Shown here one piece after another: positions 1 through 5,423 of a stretch of DNA of 12,145 nt; position 1 is the stretch's first letter; every line of letters begins with the position of its first letter. The notes under the pieces are model-generated. The model was not told the origin of the DNA and made no database searches. It saw only the letters and a list, made by a program, of their open reading frames with translations. The stretch is taken from the NCBI GenBank assembly GCA_003242605.1, contig QGUZ01000139.1, positions 1-12,145 of the forward strand, given 5' to 3'. The stretch is from Actinomycetota bacterium (GTDB lineage: Bacteria; Actinomycetota; Actinomycetes; Streptosporangiales; Streptosporangiaceae). Both the position numbers and the translations under genes were made by a program.

Positions 1-117
1 ATCCAGAATCTCGTGATCACGTCCTCGCTGCTGACGATCATCCCGCTGATCATCGCGTTCCTCAGCCTGCAGCGCTACTGGCGGGCGGGCCTGTCGCTCG
101 GCGCCGTCAAGGGCTAG
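1..117 (+). CDS. Partial carbohydrate ABC transporter permease, MalG type (3' end only)
   Basis: Only the last 38 codons, ending in TAG, lie in the window; the gene starts to the left. The visible peptide contains a final hydrophobic membrane segment (ITSSLLTIIPLIIAFLSL) followed by LQRYWRAGLSLGAVKG, the usual short cytoplasmic end of MalG-type (CUT1) permeases. It closely resembles the end of the complete MalG-type permease at 1981-2862: about 15 of the last 24 residues match, including IPL-IAF--LQR-WR-GL-LG. It therefore belongs to a second, related sugar transporter just outside the window. The GH39 xylosidase gene follows on the same strand after a 153-base gap, so it may be the last gene of this transporter's operon. 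The family assignment is good for a fragment; the substrate cannot be read. Confidence 0.85.
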   Translation: MQNLVITSSLLTIIPLIIAFLSLQRYWRAGLSLGAVKG

Positions 118-187
118 CCGTGCCCCCCGGCTGCCCCCGCCGTACCGCCCGCACCCGATCCGCGGCGGCCGCGGGCGCCACCGGTGC

Positions 188-215
188 GGCCCGGCGCCAT
201 CCGCGGCGCCGGGCC
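188..215 (+). terminator. GC-rich hairpin between permease and GH39 gene
   Basis: An 11-bp perfect inverted repeat (arms 188-198 and 205-215, GGCCCGGCGCC and its complement) encloses a 6-base loop (ATCCGC). It has no T-run after it, so it is not a classical intrinsic terminator. It could be a partial terminator, an mRNA 3'-end stabiliser for the transporter message, or an attenuator before the xylosidase gene. The hairpin is seen directly; its role is inferred. Confidence 0.45.
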
Positions 216-270
216 CCGCCGGCGTGCCGCGCCGCCGCATCCGTCGCCCACACGTGACCCAGAGGAGTAA

Positions 271-1917
271 GTGAGCCGAATGACCATCGACGGTGTGCTC
301 GAGTCCCGCCTGCTCATCGACGGCGAGCCCTGCGCCGAGAGCGCGTTGCCGCACGTCTGGAGCAGGTGCGTCGGCGCCGGGCGGGCGAACGAGGCGCTGC
401 GTGCGGACTGGCGGCAGCACTTCACCGAGGCGGTGTCCACGCTCGGTTTCCGGTCCATCCGCTTCCACGGCCTGTTCCACGACGACATGTTCGTGTACCG
501 GGAGAGCTACGGCGGCGGCTTCGGGCCGAACTCGCCGCTGCCCGCCCCCGTGCACACGTTCAGCTACGTGGACAAGGTGTTCGACTTCCTCGTGGACAGC
601 GGGGTCCGCCCGTTCGTCGAGCTCGGCTTCATGCCGCGGGAGCTCGCCACGCAGACCGAGACCCTGTTCTGGTGGCGCGCGCACTGCAGCCCGCCGAAGG
701 ACATGGGGCGCTGGGTCGAGCTGGTGACCAAGACCGTCGAGCACTGGATCGACCGATACGGCATCGACGAGGTGCGCGAGTGGCGGTTCGAGGTGTGGAA
801 CGAGCCGAACCTGGTGCCGCACTTCTGGACCGGCACGAAGACCCAGTACTTCGAGCTGTACGAGCAGACCGTGCGGGCGATCAAGAAGATCGACCCGGCG
901 TTGCGCGTGGGCGGGCCGGCGACGAGCGTGTTCGTCCCGGACGACCGCTACAAGGGGGAGACCGAGGACCGCTCCGCGACCCACAGCACGGCCGCCGCGA
1001 AGGACGTGGACGCGCTCGACTGGCGGCCGGTGTGGATCGAGGACTTCATCGACTGGTGCGCCCGCCGCGACCTGCCGATCGACTTCATCTCCACCCACCT
1101 CTACCCCACCGACTACGCCTACGGCGCGGACGGCCGTGCGGTGCAGATCACCCGGTACGCGGACGCCACCTTCGACGATCTCACCCTGCTGCGGGAGATC
1201 GTGAAGAACAGCCCGTACCCCGACGCGGAGATCCACATCACCGAGTGGTCGACCTCGCCGTCGAGCCGCGACTTCATGCACGACACGGTGTTCGCGGCCA
1301 CCTACATCACCCGGGCGTACCTCAAGTGCGCCGCCCTCGCCGACTCGATCTCGTACTGGACGTTCACCGACGTGTTCGAGGAGGGCGGCGCGGGCATCGG
1401 GCCGTTCCACGGCGGCTTCGGCCTGGTGAACGAGCACGGCGTGCACAAGCCGACGTTCCACGCGTTCGCCATGCTGGCCCGGCTCGGCGACCGGCTGCTG
1501 CGCGCCACCCCGCACGGGGTGATCACCCGCGACAGCCGTACCTCGGCGGTGTCCGCGGTGTTCTTCAACTACCCCGACGACATGGGGCTGCGCGGACTGG
1601 CCGCGTCGAGCTCCTATGCGGCGACGCGCAAGCTCGCCGAGGTCGGGCCGAGCCGGCGGATCCGCCACTCGATCGGCGGGCTCCGGCCGGGCACCGCGTT
1701 CCTCGTCGAGATCCTCGACTGGGAGCACGGCAACCCGGCCGAGGCGTGGTACCGGCTCGGCTCCCCGGTCAACCCCTCCCGAGCCGAGACCGAGTACCTG
1801 CGCGCGGCCGGCGACGCGCTGCTCCGCTACACCCTCACCGTGCCCGAGTCCGGCGTGCTCGAGATCGACGTCGAGCTGGCGCCGTGGGCGGTGATGTCGC
1901 TGCGGCAGCTGCCCTGA
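271..1917 (+). CDS. Intracellular GH39 beta-xylosidase
   Basis: This 548-residue protein resembles glycoside hydrolase family 39 beta-xylosidases (XynB type), which release xylose from short xylo-oligosaccharides with retention of configuration. The acid/base Glu lies in EVWNEPN (E178) and the nucleophile Glu in HITEWSTS (E325). Other family hallmarks are STHLYP (H276) and the SYWTF...PFHGGFGLVNEHG stretch (residues 361-390) on the substrate side of the (beta/alpha)8 barrel. A beta-sandwich C-terminal part is expected from about residue 410. There is no signal peptide, so it probably acts on imported sugars in the cytoplasm. Start choice is uncertain: an AGGAG at 263-267 is 3 bases before the GTG at 271 and 12 before an in-frame ATG at 280. 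The gene follows a permease end and converges on another sugar transporter, which fits xylan use. Family assignment is firm; xylosidase specificity is likely but not proven. Confidence 0.9.
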   Translation: MSRMTIDGVLESRLLIDGEPCAESALPHVWSRCVGAGRANEALRADWRQHFTEAVSTLGFRSIRFHGLFHDDMFVYRESYGGGFGPNSPLPAPVHTFSYVDKVFDFLVDSGVRPFVELGFMPRELATQTETLFWWRAHCSPPKDMGRWVELVTKTVEHWIDRYGIDEVREWRFEVWNEPNLVPHFWTGTKTQYFELYEQTVRAIKKIDPALRVGGPATSVFVPDDRYKGETEDRSATHSTAAAKDVDALDWRPVWIEDFIDWCARRDLPIDFISTHLYPTDYAYGADGRAVQITRYADATFDDLTLLREIVKNSPYPDAEIHITEWSTSPSSRDFMHDTVFAATYITRAYLKCAALADSISYWTFTDVFEEGGAGIGPFHGGFGLVNEHGVHKPTFHAFAMLARLGDRLLRATPHGVITRDSRTSAVSAVFFNYPDDMGLRGLAASSSYAATRKLAEVGPSRRIRHSIGGLRPGTAFLVEILDWEHGNPAEAWYRLGSPVNPSRAETEYLRAAGDALLRYTLTVPESGVLEIDVELAPWAVMSLRQLP

Positions 1918-1945
1918 CCGCCGGCCCGGGTCCCGCGCGGCCGCA

Positions 1946-1975
1946 GCGGGCGACGCCCGGCCGGGCGTCGCCCGC
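1946..1975. terminator. Perfect 30-bp palindrome between convergent genes, probable bidirectional terminator
   Basis: The two 15-base arms (1946-1960 and 1961-1975) are exact reverse complements. RNA from either strand could fold into a stem of about 13 bp with a GGCC loop. It lies in the 63-base gap between the stop of the GH39 gene and the stop of the convergent malG-type permease, where a shared terminator is expected. There is no T-run on the plus side beyond the C-rich 1976-1981, as is common for actinobacterial terminators. The exact symmetry is seen; the function is inferred. Confidence 0.6.
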
Positions 1976-1980
1976 CCCCC

Positions 1981-2862
1981 TCACCGCAGCCCGCCGAGGG
2001 CGAGGCCGCCGCGCCAGTGCCGCTGCAGCGTGAAGAACGCGATGACGAGCGGGATCACCGACACGAGCGCGCCGAGGATGATCAGGCTCCACAGCGGGGT
2101 GGTGCCGGCGTTGTTCGCCGAGGCGATGCCCTGCCAGAGGCCGAGCCCGACGGTGACCGGGAACAGCCGGTTGTCGGAGAGCATGGCCAGCGGCAGGAAG
2201 TAGTTGTTCCAGCAGGCCACCGCGGACAGCAGCAGCACGGTGACCACGGCGGGGCGCATCAGCGGCAGCGCGACCTGCAGGAACACCCGCAGCTCGCCCG
2301 CGCCGTCGGCGCGCGCCGCGTCGAGGATCTCGGTGGGGATCGCGTCCCGCGCGTACACGTGCATCAGGTAGACGCCGAACGGGTTGAGCAGCGAGGGCAG
2401 GATCACCGCCCACATCGTGTTGGTGAGCCCGAGCCCGGCGAACATCACGAACGTGGGGATCACCAGGGCGGTCGCGGGCACCATGAGCGCGCCGAGCACG
2501 AGCGCGAAGGCGAACCGCCGCCCGCCGAACCGGTACCGGGCGAACCCGTACCCGGCCAGCACGGCGAGGGTCGTGGCGCCGACCCCGCCCGCGAGCGCGT
2601 ACACCGCCGAGTTGAGGATCCACCGGCCGTAGATGCCGCCGTCGAAGGTGAACAGCTGGTACAGGTTGCCGAGGTAGTCGACGCTGTCGGCGAACCACAG
2701 CGTGTTGCCGCCGCCGAACAGGCCGACCGAGTCCTTCGAGGCGTTGACCACGACCCACCAGAACGGCACGAGGAAGTACACGACGACGAAGCCGAGGAAC
2801 ACCTGCAGGGGCAGGTGGCGCCGCGGCGGGCGGCGGACGCCGGTGGAGGCAGGACGCGTCAC
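1981..2862 (-). CDS. Carbohydrate ABC transporter permease, MalG type
   Basis: This is a 293-residue inner-membrane subunit of a CUT1 sugar importer. It shows a basic N-terminus, a first membrane helix at about 20-38, further hydrophobic segments near 83-103, 118-140, 150-168, 202-217 and 257-278, and the cytoplasmic EAA loop (DAARADGAGELRVFLQVALP, about 181-200) that docks onto the ATPase. The length is normal for MalG-like proteins. The start is GTG at 2862, with GGAGGAG (2869-2875) 6 bases upstream. This GTG overlaps the TGA of the upstream malF-type gene in GTGA, so translation is probably coupled. The frame stays open far upstream by chance, but that extension does not look like a permease. 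It partners the permease at 2859-3800 and the binding protein at 3876-5225. Xylo-oligosaccharide import is inferred from the neighbours. Confidence 0.93.
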   Translation of the reverse strand: MTRPASTGVRRPPRRHLPLQVFLGFVVVYFLVPFWWVVVNASKDSVGLFGGGNTLWFADSVDYLGNLYQLFTFDGGIYGRWILNSAVYALAGGVGATTLAVLAGYGFARYRFGGRRFAFALVLGALMVPATALVIPTFVMFAGLGLTNTMWAVILPSLLNPFGVYLMHVYARDAIPTEILDAARADGAGELRVFLQVALPLMRPAVVTVLLLSAVACWNNYFLPLAMLSDNRLFPVTVGLGLWQGIASANNAGTTPLWSLIILGALVSVIPLVIAFFTLQRHWRGGLALGGLR

Positions 2863-3800
2863 AGGAAACTCCTCCGCTTCCGGGTGAAGAACAGGAAGGC
2901 GTAGACGCCGACGAACACGACCCCGCCGAGGGCGAAGGAGATCGCCGACCCGTAGTTGATGTTCGCCAGGCCGAACGCCTGCTGGTAGGCGTACATGTTC
3001 GGGGTGAAGTCCGGCCCGATCGCGCCGGCCGCGAGCGGGCGCAGGATCTGCGGCTCGTTGAAGAACTGCAGGGTGCCGATGAGCGAGAAGACGAGGATCA
3101 GCAGGATCGCGGGGCTGATCAGCGGGATCTTGATCCGGAACGCGATCTGCCAGCGCCCGGCGCCGTCGATGCGGGCGGCCTCGTACAGGCTCGGGTCGAT
3201 GCCCTGGAGGGCCGCGTACAGGATGATCATGTAGTAGCCGACCCACTGCCAGGTGACGATGTTCACCAGGCCGTAGAAGATGTTGTTGCTGCTGAGCAGG
3301 TCGGGGGCGGTGGCGCCGAACAGCCCGAAGACGTCCGCGAGCGGCCCGAAGCTCTTGCTGTACAGGAACCCCCACATGATCGCGCCGATCACCGTGGGGA
3401 TCGCGTACGGCAGGAAGATCATGAGCCGGGCGAACCGGGCGAACATCGACGTCACCGCGTCGAGGATGAGGGCGAGCGCGAGCGCGATGCCGATCTGCAG
3501 CGGGATCGCGACCAGCGAGAAGCGGATGACGAACCACGTCCCCGACAGGAAGCTCGGGTCGGTGAACGCCTTGAGGTAGTTGTCGAACAGGACGAAGCTC
3601 GTGCCGCCGATCAGCTTCCGCTGGAAGAGGCTGAGGTAGGCCGCGTACGCCAGCGGCGCGATGAGGAACGCAAGGAAGACGAGCGCGAACGGACCGACGA
3701 ACAGCCAGCCCAGCAGGTGCTCGCGGAGGCGCACCCTGCCGCGCGCCGCACGCGTGCGCTCCCCGACCTGCGGCGCGTCCTTTTCCATCAGGAGGGTCAT
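2859..3800 (-). CDS. Carbohydrate ABC transporter permease, MalF type
   Basis: This 313-residue CUT1 permease has the MalF layout. A basic cytoplasmic N-terminus precedes helix 1 (about 31-56), followed by a periplasm-facing stretch and hydrophobic segments near 90-113, 126-146, 175-199, 228-246 and 286-306. The EAA loop is EAARIDGAGRWQIAFRIKIP (207-226). It ends in a basic tail, TRKRRSFL. The start at 3800 is chosen because GGAG (3807-3810) sits 6 bases upstream; a second ATG at 3788 (MEKDAPQ) has no ribosome binding site. Its stop overlaps the malG start by 4 bases. A 75-base gap containing a strong hairpin separates it from the upstream binding-protein gene. No ATPase gene is nearby, which is common in actinobacteria, where one multi-use ATPase serves several CUT1 importers. 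Family firm, substrate inferred. Confidence 0.93.
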   Translation of the reverse strand: MTLLMEKDAPQVGERTRAARGRVRLREHLLGWLFVGPFALVFLAFLIAPLAYAAYLSLFQRKLIGGTSFVLFDNYLKAFTDPSFLSGTWFVIRFSLVAIPLQIGIALALALILDAVTSMFARFARLMIFLPYAIPTVIGAIMWGFLYSKSFGPLADVFGLFGATAPDLLSSNNIFYGLVNIVTWQWVGYYMIILYAALQGIDPSLYEAARIDGAGRWQIAFRIKIPLISPAILLILVFSLIGTLQFFNEPQILRPLAAGAIGPDFTPNMYAYQQAFGLANINYGSAISFALGGVVFVGVYAFLFFTRKRRSFL

Positions 3801-3831
3801 GCGGGGCTCCGGGGGTCGATGCGGGCGATGG

Positions 3832-3870
3832 CGGGCGGGCCGGGCGGCCGAGGACGTCCCGGCCCGCCCG
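3832..3870 (-). promoter_or_regulatory. Intra-operon hairpin between binding-protein and permease genes
   Basis: Two 13-base arms (3832-3844 and 3858-3870) are exact reverse complements around a 13-base loop. It sits between the stop of the sugar-binding protein and the start of malF. In other CUT1 operons, hairpins at this place protect or end the message after the binding protein, so that far more binding protein than permease is made. The same role is likely here. The structure is seen; the effect on expression is inferred from such operons. Confidence 0.6.
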
Positions 3871-3875
3871 TGGCC

Positions 3876-5225
3876 TCACTGGACGGTGAAACCCTGCTCC
3901 TTGGCGTAGGCCACGACGTCCTCGTGGAGCCGGTCGGCGGCCTGCTCGGCGGTGACCGAGCCCTGGATGAGCGCGCTGACCTGCTTGGTCATCGCGTCGA
4001 AGTAGTACTGGCCGAACGGGCTGTAGGTGACGCCCTGGTAGGCCTCGGCCGCGGGGACGTAGACCTCCTTGTTCGCCTGCTGCCCGTCGAAGAACGGCAC
4101 CTCGTGCTCGACGAACTCGCTGCTCTTCAGCGCCTTGAGGTTGAGCGGGAAGATGATCTGGTTCTTCCAGCCGTGGCTGAGCGACTCGTCGTCGGCGTAG
4201 AGGCCGTAGGCCACCTTCGCGGCGAGCTCGGGGTTCTTCGCCTGGCTCGTCACCGACCACGCGGAGCCGCCCCAGTTCACCTGGACCGGGTTGTCGGGGT
4301 CCCACTGCGGCAGCGGCGCGACCGCCCACTTGCCGGAGTCCTCGCCCTTGCCGACGCCCGCGCCGGTGAGGTAACCGGGCGCCCAGGCCGCCGAGATGTA
4401 CGTCGCGTACTTGCCGTTGATCACGCCGTTGATGTACTCGGGCGTGAACTGGTCCTCGGTGCCCACCAGGCCCTTGCGGACGAGCCGCTCCCAGTAGGCG
4501 AGCACGTCCTTGGAGGCCTGGTCGTTGAGCCGGATGCCGATCGTCTTCGGCTGGGTGGGGTCGTAGGTGAACGGGTTGGCCCCCTTCTGGATCTGCAGCG
4601 CCATGGTGAGGGCCGAGACGTTCGCGGCGAAGTCACCGAAGAGCGGGCCGCCGGCGTCCTTCATCTTCTGCGCGGCCTGCTCGTACTCCTCCCAGGTCTT
4701 CGGCGGCGTGATGTCGTACTTCTCGAAGAGGTCCTTGCGGTAGATCATCGCCACCGGGCCGCCGTCGACCGGCACGCCGTAGATCGCGTCCCCGACCGAG
4801 ACGTCCTTCCAGGCGCCCTCGCCGTAGTTGTCCTTCACCTGCTCGTAGCCGTACTGGCGGATGTCGACGAGGGCGTTCTGGATCTGGAACGTGGGGATGC
4901 GGTCCATCTCGATCATGATCACGTCGGGCGCGCCCGTGCCCGCCGCGATCGCGGTCTGGAACTTGTCGTACTCGTCGCTGCCCTGGCCGACGTTGGTCCA
5001 GCAGACCTGCACCTCGTCGTTGAGCTTGTTGAAGTTGTCGACGACGAGGTTCATGTTCGGGTACCAGCCCCACACCGTGACGACCGGCAGGTTCTTCTTG
5101 GGGATCTCGTTCGTGCAGTTGCTCGCGTTGCCGGCGCTCGATCCCCCGTCGCCCCCGGAACAGGCGGCGAGCGCGGTCACGGCGGCCAACATCGCCATCG
5201 CGTGGCGGAGTCTGCTCCTCTTCAC
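3876..5225 (-). CDS. Lipoprotein sugar-binding protein of CUT1 ABC transporter
   Basis: This is an extracellular solute-binding protein (SBP type 1 family) of about 449 residues. The N-terminus is a lipoprotein signal: basic VKRSRLRH, a hydrophobic core, then a lipobox LAAC, with Cys22 as the lipidated residue. A Gly/Ser-rich spacer follows. The mature part begins with VVTVWGWYPN and continues with TAIAAGTGAPDVIMIEMDRIP, YGVPVDGGPVAMIYRKDLFEK and a W-rich SAAWAPGYL region, all typical of oligosaccharide-binding proteins. Start choice: GGAGG (5233-5237) is only 1 base from the ATG at 5231 but 7 bases from the in-frame GTG at 5225, so GTG is preferred; the difference is two residues. It leads the malF-malG pair and has an operator-like site about 125-140 bases upstream of its start. 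Xylo-oligosaccharide binding is inferred from the adjacent esterase and xylosidase only. Confidence 0.92.
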   Translation of the reverse strand: MKRSRLRHAMAMLAAVTALAACSGGDGGSSAGNASNCTNEIPKKNLPVVTVWGWYPNMNLVVDNFNKLNDEVQVCWTNVGQGSDEYDKFQTAIAAGTGAPDVIMIEMDRIPTFQIQNALVDIRQYGYEQVKDNYGEGAWKDVSVGDAIYGVPVDGGPVAMIYRKDLFEKYDITPPKTWEEYEQAAQKMKDAGGPLFGDFAANVSALTMALQIQKGANPFTYDPTQPKTIGIRLNDQASKDVLAYWERLVRKGLVGTEDQFTPEYINGVINGKYATYISAAWAPGYLTGAGVGKGEDSGKWAVAPLPQWDPDNPVQVNWGGSAWSVTSQAKNPELAAKVAYGLYADDESLSHGWKNQIIFPLNLKALKSSEFVEHEVPFFDGQQANKEVYVPAAEAYQGVTYSPFGQYYFDAMTKQVSALIQGSVTAEQAADRLHEDVVAYAKEQGFTVQ

Positions 5226-5232
5226 TGTCATC

Positions 5233-5237
5233 CCTCC
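5233..5237 (-). promoter_or_regulatory. Ribosome binding site deciding the binding-protein start
   Basis: GGAGG on the minus strand lies 1 base before an ATG at 5231, too close for initiation, and 7 bases before the in-frame GTG at 5225. The spacing favours the GTG as the true start. Confidence 0.6.
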
Positions 5238-5243
5238 GGTATC

Positions 5244-5268
5244 GCGGCGCACCGGGGCCGTGCGCCGC
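5244..5268 (-). promoter_or_regulatory. Leader hairpin close to binding-protein ribosome binding site
   Basis: A 9-bp inverted repeat (arms 5244-5252 and 5260-5268) with a 7-base loop ends 6 bases before the GGAGG in the message. It could influence mRNA stability or translation. GC-rich DNA makes such repeats by chance, so the call is tentative. Confidence 0.3.
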
Positions 5269-5292
5269 CGCCGAGCCCGGGCGGCCGATGGC

Positions 5293-5329
5293 CGGGGCGC
5301 CGGTGCCGCGACCGGCGACCGGCGCCCCG
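5293..5329 (-). promoter_or_regulatory. Long hairpin in the leader of the binding-protein mRNA
   Basis: Arms 5293-5304 and 5318-5329 are exact 12-base reverse complements, with a 13-base loop. It lies between the putative operator (5348-5363) and the start codon, so it is expected in the 5' untranslated leader. Leader hairpins at highly expressed binding-protein genes can stabilise mRNA. The role is inferred. Confidence 0.4.
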
Positions 5330-5347
5330 TGGTCCGCCGGTCTGCAA

Positions 5348-5363
5348 ATGTGAGCGTTAACAT
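5348..5363. promoter_or_regulatory. Putative LacI-family operator upstream of binding-protein gene
   Basis: The sequence ATGTGAGCGTTAACAT is a near-perfect dyad with a central CG; 12 of 16 bases agree with its reverse complement. This is the form of LacI/GalR-type sugar repressor sites. The 11-base core AGCGTTAACAT is repeated exactly at 7907-7917, in the promoter region of the esterase. It stands out as AT-rich in a very GC-rich surround. I see no convincing -35/-10 pair around it. The repressor gene is not in the window. Confidence 0.6.
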
Positions 5364-5366
5364 CGA

Positions 5367-5395
5367 CCGGTGCCGCCGCGGGGGCGGCGGCACCG
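5367..5395 (-). terminator. Strong hairpin after the esterase gene, probable terminator
   Basis: The 13-base arms (5367-5379 and 5383-5395) are exact reverse complements around a 3-base loop. On the minus strand it begins 28 bases after the esterase stop and ends just before the operator of the binding-protein gene. It should therefore separate the two transcription units. No U-run follows. The structure is seen; the terminator role is inferred. Confidence 0.6.
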
Positions 5396-5423
5396 GGGAT
5401 GCTGGCGCCCCGGGCGGTCCGGC

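Noticed and set aside
1981..4329. A 782-codon minus-strand open frame containing the malG-type permease as its end
   Set aside because: The upstream part is low-complexity Arg/Pro/Ala sequence antisense to nothing conserved and out of frame with malF and the binding protein. The true start is the GTG at 2862 with its own ribosome binding site.
3717..5360. A 547-codon plus-strand open frame
   Set aside because: It is antisense to malF and the binding protein, with repetitive Val/Leu/Arg/Asp composition, as expected from extreme third-position GC bias.
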